Origin: Clostridia bacterium
GTDB taxonomy: Bacteria; Bacillota; Clostridia; Oscillospirales; Acutalibacteraceae
Reading direction: 5' to 3'
NCBI GenBank assembly: GCA_017522225.1
Contig: JAFWZR010000003.1
Coordinates: 1-64,000, forward strand
Length of the DNA stretch: 64,000 nucleotides
The notes beneath the pieces were generated by a model, which was not told where the DNA came from, searched no databases, and saw only the letters and a program-made list of their open reading frames with translations. Numbering within the stretch: position 1 is the stretch's first letter; every line of letters starts with the position of its first letter. Below, one piece after another: positions 24,888 through 33,481 of this stretch. The translations under genes were made by a program, and so were the position numbers.

Positions 24888-27800
24888 TCAGTATGCTTTA
24901 ATTGTAACAATTTCAAACGGTTTTGCAACAAATTCTACGCTGTTGTCATTAACCTCAAGCTCCTCAATGTTGTTCTCGAGAAGGTCGCAGATATAAGCCT
25001 TTGTGATGCCGTAACCGAAATCGAGTTTAACATTTGTACGCTTGTTGTATGCTTCATAGCCGCGGACAACAAGTGCGTCGTCTGCCTCAGCCTTCTTGAC
25101 GGTTTCAACAATAAAGTTGTCTGCGTTGCAGGTAAGGAATGAATATTCCTCAGGAAGCTTGCCGTCCTGTTCGCCGATTGCGAAAGCCTTGAGCGGGCAG
25201 TTGAGCTCGTAAGCAAGCTGAACGGTACCGCATTCACGGTAGTTGCCTGCGTGTGGGAAGAGTGAATATGTGAAGATATGTTCACCCTTGTCAGCCTCGG
25301 GGTCGGGATAAGTCGGGCACTTGAACAGTGAAAGCTTCATTGTGCCGTTTTCGATGTTGTGACCGTACTTGCAGTCATTAAGAAGAGATACGCCATAGCC
25401 GTAGTCAGCATAGTCGATGTACTTGTGAGCGCAAACCTCAAACTTTGCAGACTCCCAGCTTGTGTTCTTATGAACGGGACGTTCAACAGAACCGAACTGA
25501 ATTTCGTATGTAGCCTTGTCGGAGTTTACATCAACATCGAATGCAGCCTTAAGGAAGAGATGCTCCTGATGCCAGTCAGCATAAGTATCAAAGTCGATTC
25601 TGTTTGAACCGTCGTAGAAGTAAATCTTCTGCTTAATAACTGACTTGTAGAACTTTCTTGTGATTTCAAAGCCGAAACGTGCGCCCTCGTCGATGAACTT
25701 AACATCGCTGACATCGTTGATTTCGTACTTCTTCTCTGTGTAATATTTTGAGATTTCCCATGCGTCATATTCGTACGGATAATCCTCAAATGCTTCAATA
25801 TAGTTAGCGCGTCCGCCGTCACGCAGAACCTCGCGGCCGTTTGCCTTGTCATAAAGACGAGTGATAACGTACTCGTCGTCGAACTCAACGATGTAGTTGC
25901 TGGTTTCAAGGCACTTGCCGTCGAGTGTGTATGCAGGCTCTGCCTCCTCAAGCTCAACAACCTTGTAGCCCTTTGCGGGGATACCGTCGACGCGGTATGT
26001 TCTGCCGTTGTAATTCACAAAGCCGTCAGACTCAAAGGAGTTCTGGTTAAAGATTGCAACGCCGCCCTTTGTTCCGATGTTTTTAAGCAGTGACTTGTAT
26101 GCGGTTTCTTCAAGCTGAAGACCTGTGCCGATAACACGCTTGTAATCCTCGTCACAACGCTCGTAAACAGAGTGGATTGAAGAGCCGGGGATGATATCGT
26201 GGAACTGATTGAGAAGGATGCATTCCCACGCATCGTTGATTGTTTCCTGCGGATACTCTGTGCCGAGGAGCTTGCCTGCCATTGAGTTGACAAGCTCAGT
26301 ATTCTGATAGAGAAGCTCAGACTTTCTGTTGTTTCTCTTGTTGTCAGCCTGTGAGGTGTATGTACCTCTGTGGAATTCGAGATAAAGCTCACCGACCCAC
26401 TTCGGAAGACGCTTGTTGTTTTCAAGCTTTGTACGGAGTCTTTCAAGGAAGGATGCTGCGCTCTCCCACTTTACCTGCGGACAGCCGTTGATACCGTGCT
26501 TAAGACGGTTGAAATATTCAATATGATTGTCTGCCGGTCCGCCGCCGCCGTCACCGTGGCCGAAGGGCATAAGAAGCTCGTTGTTAAGAGCCTTCGGCTC
26601 GTATCTGTCCCAACAGCCCTGAACATAGGAGGGTGTTGTGTCGGGAGTGTAGGTTGAACGCCAGTACATACCCTCGAAATTCTTTCTTCTTTCGATTGCA
26701 GTAAGGAAATATGTGAAGACCTGTGAGCCGTCAATGCCCTGCCATGTGAATGTATCGTAGGGGAGACGGTTTGTTTCGTTCCACGCGATTTTTGATGTAA
26801 CAAAATTGTCGATACCGCTCTTTCTCATAATCTGAGGCATAGCGGCACTGTAGCCGAAAACGTCGGGAAGCCATACGGTCTTGTTGTCAACGCCGAATTC
26901 ATCCTTGAAGAAGCGCTTGCCGTGCATAATCTGACGGACAAGTGATTCACCGCTTGAAAGGTTACAGTCAGCCTCAAGCCACATTGAGCCCTCAAGCTCA
27001 AATCTGCCTTCCTTAACAAGACGCTTGACCTCCTCATACATCTCGGGAGCATCCTCTTTAAGATACTTGAGAAGCTGAGGCTGGCTTGACATAAAGCGGT
27101 AGTCGGGATATTTTTTCATCATCTCGATAACGCTGCCGAATGTACGCTGAACCTTTTCGCGTGTCTGCTCAAGAGTCCACTGCCAGGCAACGTCAATGTG
27201 AGTGTGACCTGTACAGCTTATCTGGATATCCTGATCCTTGCAGAAGTTGCCGTAGAATTCTGTATCCATATATTCGTTTGCCTTGCGTACGGATTCGAGG
27301 AATTCCTCACTCATCGGCGCACACCAGTTAAGCAGGTTGATAGCCTCGTTGAGGCGGAGAATGATATCTCCGCGGTTTTTATCCATATCGTCAAGGTATT
27401 CCGTAACCTCGTAAGGAACCTTAAGGTCATAGTAAAGCTTTTCAACATCTCTGTTGAAAACGCAGAGCTGGCTGTAAAAATATGTTCTTTCGCCGTGCGG
27501 TCTTGAATAAGCGTAGATGTGAACATCGTAGCCGTCCTTAGTGCTGTCGAGCTTAAGGTAACGGTGGTTTGAGTCAAGACCTCTGATCTCCTTACCGTCA
27601 AGGTAAGCGATGAACTGCGGATTCCACTGGTGTCCGCCGGGATCGGTTGAAGAAACATAAAGTTCAACATCCTGTCCCTTCAGCTCTTCGGGAATCTCGA
27701 TGTGCTTGTAGAACCAACGGTGCTCCTCGGGCTTGGTACCCCAGGTTTCGGTAACACCGAAGTCCTGCCAGCCGTCAAGCTCGGGCGAGGGGACGATGTT

Positions 27801-27920
27801 GTCCTTTTTATAGTCACAGGGCAGTGTTTTCCAGCCTGTCACGTCAAGACGGACAGGAGTGATAAAGCCCTGAAGCTCCTCGATGATTGTGCGTATTCTT
27901 TTGTCGAGTAATTTGTCCAT
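24888..27920 (-). CDS. GH38 alpha-mannosidase
   Basis: A 1010-residue retaining, zinc-dependent alpha-mannosidase without signal peptide, so cytoplasmic. After an N-terminal beta domain of about 230 residues comes the catalytic domain: CTGHTHIDVAWQWTL (His-x-Asp metal site), EGSMWLEADCN, TVWLPDVFGYSAAMPQI with the nucleophile D353, and LMPFGHGDGGGG. The C-terminal beta-sandwich region follows. The length and motifs match the large cytosolic/lysosomal-type branch (such as yeast Ams1-like enzymes). The ATG at 27920 has GGAGAG six bases upstream. It starts two bases after the stop of the GT4 gene and is part of the five-gene operon. Confidence 0.95.
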   Translation of the reverse strand: MDKLLDKRIRTIIEELQGFITPVRLDVTGWKTLPCDYKKDNIVPSPELDGWQDFGVTETWGTKPEEHRWFYKHIEIPEELKGQDVELYVSSTDPGGHQWNPQFIAYLDGKEIRGLDSNHRYLKLDSTKDGYDVHIYAYSRPHGERTYFYSQLCVFNRDVEKLYYDLKVPYEVTEYLDDMDKNRGDIILRLNEAINLLNWCAPMSEEFLESVRKANEYMDTEFYGNFCKDQDIQISCTGHTHIDVAWQWTLEQTREKVQRTFGSVIEMMKKYPDYRFMSSQPQLLKYLKEDAPEMYEEVKRLVKEGRFELEGSMWLEADCNLSSGESLVRQIMHGKRFFKDEFGVDNKTVWLPDVFGYSAAMPQIMRKSGIDNFVTSKIAWNETNRLPYDTFTWQGIDGSQVFTYFLTAIERRKNFEGMYWRSTYTPDTTPSYVQGCWDRYEPKALNNELLMPFGHGDGGGGPADNHIEYFNRLKHGINGCPQVKWESAASFLERLRTKLENNKRLPKWVGELYLEFHRGTYTSQADNKRNNRKSELLYQNTELVNSMAGKLLGTEYPQETINDAWECILLNQFHDIIPGSSIHSVYERCDEDYKRVIGTGLQLEETAYKSLLKNIGTKGGVAIFNQNSFESDGFVNYNGRTYRVDGIPAKGYKVVELEEAEPAYTLDGKCLETSNYIVEFDDEYVITRLYDKANGREVLRDGGRANYIEAFEDYPYEYDAWEISKYYTEKKYEINDVSDVKFIDEGARFGFEITRKFYKSVIKQKIYFYDGSNRIDFDTYADWHQEHLFLKAAFDVDVNSDKATYEIQFGSVERPVHKNTSWESAKFEVCAHKYIDYADYGYGVSLLNDCKYGHNIENGTMKLSLFKCPTYPDPEADKGEHIFTYSLFPHAGNYRECGTVQLAYELNCPLKAFAIGEQDGKLPEEYSFLTCNADNFIVETVKKAEADDALVVRGYEAYNKRTNVKLDFGYGITKAYICDLLENNIEELEVNDNSVEFVAKPFEIVTIKAY

Positions 27921-27922
27921 AG

Positions 27923-29110
27923 TCAACTCTCCAGAATTTCTTGAAAATTTATATATCCCTCGGCCTTTGAATAGTCCGAGTTAATTACATGGCTTAAGAT
28001 TTTTTCCTGCAGGGCGGTATCCTTTATAAAGTCATTGAGTGCCGCTGCACATTTTTCGTTTTCGAGCGGAACGATAACTCCGTCGATGCCGTTTTTAATC
28101 TGGCTTTCTGCAGTTGCATAGTTGGTGATTGCAACCTTTTTGCCGAGAACGAGTGCTTCGTTTACCGTAACGGAATTTCCCTCGTAGCGTGAGGGCTGAA
28201 CATAAAAGTCACAAGCCTTGAAATAGGGGTAGGGGTTAACCTTTTTTCCGAGTATAATAACACGGTCCTCCATTCCTGCTTCGCTGATTTTCTGCCTGAT
28301 AAGTGCCTCGTCCCCGCCGTAGCCGATGATGTACCACTTGACGTTGTCAAGACGGCTGCAGATGTCAGGCACGTTGTCAAAATTCTTTGCATCAGAAAAT
28401 CTGCCGACTGAAAGGAATTTTATATATCCGTCATCGGGCATTTCGTCGCTTACATCAAAGGCTTCCGCCTGTTCTTTTATAAATCCGGCAGGGTGGATAT
28501 TCTCCACAAGAACGATTCTGTCCTCAAGCTCGGGGAACCTGCTAACAAAAGCCTCCGTGACCTTTTTGGAAATGGAGACGATTGTGTCGTAGCGCGACCA
28601 CATATCAAGCTCAGATGCAACATCAATTTCGATGTAAGAATAGTCCGTATGAATCCACGCAATGCGTTTTTTAGCCTTGACCTTGTCTGCCGCGAAATAG
28701 TGCGGAGTAAGGAAGCTGATAACAGCATCATATTGCTTGTCGGAAATTTTCGGCATAAACATTTCCGAGTAACGGTGGCTGTAATCTATAAAGACATAGC
28801 TGCCGTCCTTGATACGGTTTTTTGCGACATATTCGTTGGCTGCATTTTTGCCGAGGTATCTTCCAAGCAGAGTGCCGAAGGCCTTGTTTCTGATCACCTG
28901 TGTCAACGGCTTTGCGAGTGAAGCGTAGCTTTTTTTCTCGGGCAGAAGATTGATCTCTTCGGGGAGAAACTGCATCAGCTCACCCTCGTGATGATACAAA
29001 AAAAGGTCGACATTGAACCTTGTATAATCGAAAGCGCTCAACAGACCCAGCAGAGCTTTTTCCGCTCCGCCTATCTCCATCGTATGGCTTACGATCAACA
29101 CATTACGCAC
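27923..29110 (-). CDS. Family 4-type (GT-B) glycosyltransferase
   Basis: A 395-residue GT-B fold enzyme. The N-terminal VLIVSHTMEIGGAEKALLGLL is the glycine-rich acceptor-side loop; IKFLSVGRFSDAKNFDNVPDI near residue 235 and FYVQPSRYEGNSVTVNEALVLGK near 315 with the E-x7-E motif bind the nucleotide sugar. The start is GTG at 29110, with AAGGTG in front. It is first in the five-gene minus-strand operon and lies about 50 bases after its promoter. Probable role: adding a hexose (perhaps mannose) to an envelope or storage glycan, which pairs oddly with the mannosidase next to it. Confidence 0.9.
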   Translation of the reverse strand: MRNVLIVSHTMEIGGAEKALLGLLSAFDYTRFNVDLFLYHHEGELMQFLPEEINLLPEKKSYASLAKPLTQVIRNKAFGTLLGRYLGKNAANEYVAKNRIKDGSYVFIDYSHRYSEMFMPKISDKQYDAVISFLTPHYFAADKVKAKKRIAWIHTDYSYIEIDVASELDMWSRYDTIVSISKKVTEAFVSRFPELEDRIVLVENIHPAGFIKEQAEAFDVSDEMPDDGYIKFLSVGRFSDAKNFDNVPDICSRLDNVKWYIIGYGGDEALIRQKISEAGMEDRVIILGKKVNPYPYFKACDFYVQPSRYEGNSVTVNEALVLGKKVAITNYATAESQIKNGIDGVIVPLENEKCAAALNDFIKDTALQEKILSHVINSDYSKAEGYINFQEILES

Positions 29111-29162
29111 AATATCACACCTTTTAGACAGTCCGAAGATTTAATTGTAGAATAATAGACTA

Positions 29163-29191
29163 ATTATACTTTTATTTACTTCAAAAGTCAA
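29163..29191 (-). promoter_or_regulatory. Sigma-A promoter of the five-gene glycan operon
   Basis: On the minus strand: TTGACT (29191-29186), 17 bases, TATAAT (29168-29163). It is 53 bases before the GTG start and faces away from the promoter at 29246. Confidence 0.8.
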
Positions 29192-29245
29192 CAAAATATG
29201 CGGTCTGAAATTGCAGAAAATCATAGTTTTTTTATCAAAATCCGA

Positions 29246-29274
29246 TTGACAATTAAACATTGCTTTGTTAATAT
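29246..29274 (+). promoter_or_regulatory. Sigma-A promoter of the HAD / small TM / GH38-like operon
   Basis: TTGACA (perfect -35), 17 bases, TAATAT at 29269-29274, 38 bases before the start at 29313. It is divergent from the promoter at 29163-29191. Confidence 0.8.
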
Positions 29275-29312
29275 AAATTGATTGACTATATTAGAAAAAA
29301 GAGGACGTTTTT

Positions 29313-30308
29313 ATGTTACTTGACAAAACAATTCACATTCCGGATCTTGGTGATATCGGAGCAGACAGCGGCTTCCAAGTGCTTGAGACAACAGAGGACG
29401 GCAAGTTCTCCGTCGGCAAAAACGGCGTTGTGGACATCCTTGCAACAGGTGACCAGAAGGTTGAGTTTGTTTCCTTCGGTTCACACACTCTTGCTTGTGT
29501 AAAATCTGCAATCGCATATCCCACATATTACCCTGTTCATCCCGTACAGCTTGATATGCCCGTTAAGGCTGTTCTTATGGATCTTGACGGCACAACAGTA
29601 CGCAGTGAGGAGTTCTGGATCTGGATTATTCAGATGAGTATTGCAAGTCTTCTCGGCAACCCGAAGTTTGAGCTTGAAGAGGCAGATATGCCGTTCGTTT
29701 CAGGCCACTCGGTTTCTGAACATCTTCAGTACTGTATCGATAAATACTGCCCCGGCGCATCACTCGACAAGGCTCGTGAATACTACTTTGAGCACACACA
29801 CAGAGAGATGGAGGAAATTATGGCAGGCCGCGGCAAGGACGGTGCATTTACTCCGACAGTCGGTGTTAAGGATTTCCTTTACGAGCTTAAGAGCATGGGC
29901 GTGAAGATCGGTCTTGTTACATCAGGACTTTATGAAAAAGCATGGCCCGAAATTCTTTCAGCATTCAAGACTCTCGGCATGGGCGACCCGAAGGATTTCT
30001 ACGATGCAATCATTTCTGCAGGCTTCCCGCTCCGTAAGGGCTCAGTCGGCACACTCGGTGAGCTTTCTCCGAAGCCGCATCCGTGGCTTTATTCAGAGAC
30101 ATCAATCGTCGGTCTCGGCGAGGCTTTTGCAGACCGTAACCACGTTGTAGGTATCGAGGACAGCGGTGCAGGTGCTTGCTCAGTACGTCTTGCAGGCTAC
30201 ACAACAATCGGTATCGCAGGCGGTAACATTGTTGAAAGCGGAACAAAGGCTGTTTGTAACTATTTTGAAGACAGCTTTGAGGATATCTTAAAAATTATAA
30301 AGGGATGA
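29313..30308 (+). CDS. HAD hydrolase with N-terminal extension (beta-phosphoglucomutase-like)
   Basis: A 331-residue protein. Residues 1-85 form an extension rich in beta-like segments (KFSVGKNGVVDILATGDQKVEF) that I do not recognise. The HAD domain begins with AVLMDLDGTTVRSEEFW (motif I), then a helical cap, IGLVTSGLYEKA (motif II), SPKPHPWLY (motif III Lys) and VGIEDSGAGACSV (motif IV). That order matches beta-phosphoglucomutase and sugar phosphatases. It is first in an operon with a small membrane protein and a GH38-like protein, so a sugar phosphate is the likely substrate. The start has GAGGACG upstream. Confidence 0.85.
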   Translation: MLLDKTIHIPDLGDIGADSGFQVLETTEDGKFSVGKNGVVDILATGDQKVEFVSFGSHTLACVKSAIAYPTYYPVHPVQLDMPVKAVLMDLDGTTVRSEEFWIWIIQMSIASLLGNPKFELEEADMPFVSGHSVSEHLQYCIDKYCPGASLDKAREYYFEHTHREMEEIMAGRGKDGAFTPTVGVKDFLYELKSMGVKIGLVTSGLYEKAWPEILSAFKTLGMGDPKDFYDAIISAGFPLRKGSVGTLGELSPKPHPWLYSETSIVGLGEAFADRNHVVGIEDSGAGACSVRLAGYTTIGIAGGNIVESGTKAVCNYFEDSFEDILKIIKG

Positions 30309-30315
30309 TCGGTTG

Positions 30316-30534
30316 ATGAAAAAGTTTTCGGCAAAAACTGTAATCAGTGTAATGTCATTCACGCTTTTCGCACTTCTGCTTCTTGATTCATACCTTGACC
30401 ACAAGCAGGATATCGACGAGAGCATCACCAGACTAAAAACAACTCTGGCACCGAAGGAAAACGCGCAGTCTGTTGCCGTTATCGGCTCAGAGGATGAAGC
30501 AAATACACAAGGAGATGTGACAAATGGACAATAA
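30316..30534 (+). CDS. Small single-TM protein
   Basis: A 72-residue protein with one N-terminal hydrophobic segment (VISVMSFTLFALLLLDSYL, residues 10-28) and a charged, Asp/Glu-rich tail. A TTG three bases upstream (30313) is an alternative start. It starts seven bases after the HAD gene stop and its end overlaps the GH38-like start by 11 bases, so it is translationally coupled to both. I recognise no family; it could anchor or regulate one of the two enzymes. Confidence 0.65.
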   Translation: MKKFSAKTVISVMSFTLFALLLLDSYLDHKQDIDESITRLKTTLAPKENAQSVAVIGSEDEANTQGDVTNGQ

Positions 30535-33382
30535 CAAGAAAATCAGCTGCCACTTTATATCCAATACTCACTGGGACAGAGAGTGGCGCTTCTCAGCAAG
30601 AAGAACACAGTATATGCTCGGCTATATGCTCGATATGCTTATCGACATCATCGAGAAGAATCCCGAGTACAAGCATTTCCACCTTGACTCACAGACAATG
30701 CCCGTTCAGGATTATCTTGAGGTTTATCCCGAGAAGAAGGAGCTTTTCAAGAAGCTTGTTTCTGAGGGTAAAATCGGTGTAGGCCCCTGGTTCTGCCTCC
30801 CCGACGAGTTCACAGTCGGCGGTGAAGCACTTATCAGAAACCTCCTTCTCGGTCACAGAATCGGCAAGGAAATGGGCGGCATCAGCAAGACAGGTTATTC
30901 ACCCTTCGGCTGGGGTCAGATTTCACAGCTTCCGCAGATTTATGCAGGCTTTGATATTCATTTTGCATCTTTCTACCGCGGTGTTAACGAATACACAGCA
31001 CCCCGGTCAGAATTCTATTGGGAAAGCCCTGACGGAACACGCATCTACGCTTCCCGTCTTGCAAAGCGTCCCCGTTATAATATCTGGTACATCGTTCAGC
31101 GTCCTGTTTACTATAATCAGTCAAACGAGAACAACCGTGATATGGTATGGAACGATAACAACGGTATTTTCAAGTTTGTAGATAACGAGAATCAGAAGCT
31201 CGACTATCAGTATACACATCCGTTCTTTGAGTATCATAAGGAAAATATCAAGGAGCGTGCAGAGCAGGCTATGCGTGAGCAGGACGGCGACTGGACAACC
31301 TCTCACCGCTTCTGGTCACTCGGTCACGACTCATCCTGCCCCGACATCCGCGAGGTTGAAATGATCAAGGATCTTGATGAGGTGCTTCCGAATGCAGAGG
31401 TATTCCACAGCACACTCAAAGAGATGGAGCAGGGCATCATCGACGAGTTTGACGAGAACTCACCTGTACTCAAGGGAGAAATGCGTGAGCCGTTCACAAA
31501 GGGCAGCGTAAGCCCTGTTATGGGTTGGATTCTTTCTGCAAGAACATACATCAAGCAGGATAACTTCAAAACAGAGACTCAGCTTATGAATTACGCAGAG
31601 CCTCTTGCAGTGTTCTCTGCTTTTGCAGGTGCACCGTTCCAGAAGAACTTTATCGACCTTTCATACAACTATCTTCTTCAGAACCACGGCCACGACAGCA
31701 TCGGTGCTTGCGGACGTGATATCGTTTACGAGGATGTTGTTTCACGTTACAGACAGTCAAAGGAGCTTTCAAACTGCGTTTACGAGCGTGCATTTATGGA
31801 CGTTGCAGGTGACATCAGGCTTGACGGCTTCACACGTGATGACGCTGCAATCGTTGTTTACAACCCCGCACCCTTCAAGAGAAGCGAGAGCGTTCAGATG
31901 ACAATCGAGCTTCCCGCAGAGTGGAAGGCGGATTCATTCAGCATCACAGATGTTGACGGCACAGCACTTACATATCAGATTCTTGCATCAAACAAGCATG
32001 TTGCACAGATTATACAGAATCCGAATGACGTTGCAAACGTACTTCACACACAGCAGTACAAGATTGTTGTTGATGTCAAGGATATTCCGGGCTTCGGTTA
32101 CAGAACACTCAAGCTTCAGCCGCTTTACAATGTTCGTGCAAACACTCCGAAGACAATGCTCAAGAGAGCACAGGTTATGGAGAACGAATACCTTCGCGTT
32201 TCCTTCAACGCAAACGGTACATACAATGTTCTTGATAAGGCTAACGGCAAGTCATATGAGGGACTCGGCTACTTCAAGGATACAGGCGAAATCGGTAATC
32301 CCTGGGAGCACATCGTTCCTGAAAACGACGAGACCTTCACAACTCTCAACGAGCGAGCAAAGATCACTCTTCTCCACGAGGGTGAGCTTGAGGTTTCATA
32401 TAAGATTGAAATTGACTGGGCACTTCCCGAGGGACGCAGCATGGACGAAAAGACACGTTCAAAGCACCTCAACCCGTGCAAGATTGTCAATATCGTAACT
32501 CTTCGCAAGGGCTCAAAGTATCTTGAGATTGAAACAACTATCGACAATCAGTCAGAGGACCACTACCTCCAGGTAGCATTCCCGACAGATATCAAGTCAG
32601 AATTCTCTTATGCTCAGGGTCAGTTCGACGTTGTTAAGCGTCAGGTTGCAAAGCTTGACTACTCACTTTACGACGAAATCCCGATGACAGAGCATCCGAT
32701 GAACTCATTCGTTGATGTTACAGACGGCACACACGGTGCAGCACTTCTTAACACAGGTCTTAAGGCTTACGAAGCAAGTGATGACGAGTGCGGTACAGTT
32801 TACCTTTCACTTCTTCGTGCATTCCCGCTTCGTATCTGCGTAACATCAGATATGCAGGACTACAGCAAGGTTGACAAGGGTTCACAGTGCATCGGCGTCA
32901 ACACATACCGCTACGCATTTATGCCTCACGCAGGTGACTGGGAAGAGGGCAACGTATGGGGCGAGTCAGAAAGATTCAACCTTAGCTTCGGTATTGCTCA
33001 GCTTGCTCCGACAGAGCACGGCAAGAACGGTCTTGTTCACTCCTTCCTTGAGCTTGAAAGCGATAAGCTCAACGTCAGCGCAGTTAAGCTCAGCGAAGAC
33101 GGTGAGGGCTATGTTGTACGTATCTTCAACCCGTCAGATAATGCGGTCAGGACAGCAATCCGTCTCAACGGCGGTATGGCTCCGATTGAGAAGGCACAGT
33201 CACCTGTTGAAAGACAGCGTGCAGAGTTTGAGCTTCCCGCTTACTCAGGCAAGAAGTGGAGCGAGGTTAAGCTCGTAAGCCTTGAAGAAAAGGACATTGA
33301 GCCGCTTACAATCAGAGAAGACGGCTTTGTTGAGTTTGACATCACAGGCAAAAAGATTCTTACAATCAAGTTTGTAGGCTAA
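30524..33382 (+). CDS. GH38-like protein without the usual nucleophile Asp
   Basis: A 952-residue protein with the GH38 layout: N-terminal metal site NTHWDREWR (H16, D18), a long catalytic region, the HGHDSIGACGRDIVYE segment near residue 390, and C-terminal beta-sandwich domains. At the position of the nucleophile, where GH38 enzymes have P-D-x-F-G, this protein reads SPFGWGQISQLPQI (P127, F128), so Phe stands where the catalytic, zinc-binding Asp is expected. The usual GHGDGGG segment is SLGHDSSCPD. I therefore call it a GH38-family homologue of unknown activity. No signal peptide. Its start overlaps the small TM gene by 11 bases. Codon use is strongly biased to highly expressed patterns. 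Confidence 0.8.
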   Translation: MDNNKKISCHFISNTHWDREWRFSARRTQYMLGYMLDMLIDIIEKNPEYKHFHLDSQTMPVQDYLEVYPEKKELFKKLVSEGKIGVGPWFCLPDEFTVGGEALIRNLLLGHRIGKEMGGISKTGYSPFGWGQISQLPQIYAGFDIHFASFYRGVNEYTAPRSEFYWESPDGTRIYASRLAKRPRYNIWYIVQRPVYYNQSNENNRDMVWNDNNGIFKFVDNENQKLDYQYTHPFFEYHKENIKERAEQAMREQDGDWTTSHRFWSLGHDSSCPDIREVEMIKDLDEVLPNAEVFHSTLKEMEQGIIDEFDENSPVLKGEMREPFTKGSVSPVMGWILSARTYIKQDNFKTETQLMNYAEPLAVFSAFAGAPFQKNFIDLSYNYLLQNHGHDSIGACGRDIVYEDVVSRYRQSKELSNCVYERAFMDVAGDIRLDGFTRDDAAIVVYNPAPFKRSESVQMTIELPAEWKADSFSITDVDGTALTYQILASNKHVAQIIQNPNDVANVLHTQQYKIVVDVKDIPGFGYRTLKLQPLYNVRANTPKTMLKRAQVMENEYLRVSFNANGTYNVLDKANGKSYEGLGYFKDTGEIGNPWEHIVPENDETFTTLNERAKITLLHEGELEVSYKIEIDWALPEGRSMDEKTRSKHLNPCKIVNIVTLRKGSKYLEIETTIDNQSEDHYLQVAFPTDIKSEFSYAQGQFDVVKRQVAKLDYSLYDEIPMTEHPMNSFVDVTDGTHGAALLNTGLKAYEASDDECGTVYLSLLRAFPLRICVTSDMQDYSKVDKGSQCIGVNTYRYAFMPHAGDWEEGNVWGESERFNLSFGIAQLAPTEHGKNGLVHSFLELESDKLNVSAVKLSEDGEGYVVRIFNPSDNAVRTAIRLNGGMAPIEKAQSPVERQRAEFELPAYSGKKWSEVKLVSLEEKDIEPLTIREDGFVEFDITGKKILTIKFVG

Positions 33383-33403
33383 TCATTATATTTTAAAACC
33401 AAG

Positions 33404-33445
33404 ACCCTCGGACAGTATGTTCTTATGAACACGACACCGAGGGTT
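33404..33445 (+). terminator. Stem-loop after the GH38-like gene
   Basis: ACCCTCGG pairs with CCGAGGGT, with a nested TGTTC/GAACA stem inside the loop. A weak T-rich run follows. It may terminate or protect the upstream message; read-through into GH42 is possible. Confidence 0.5.
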
Positions 33446-33481
33446 TAGTTAATATTTTTCCCGATACAAAGGACGGATATT

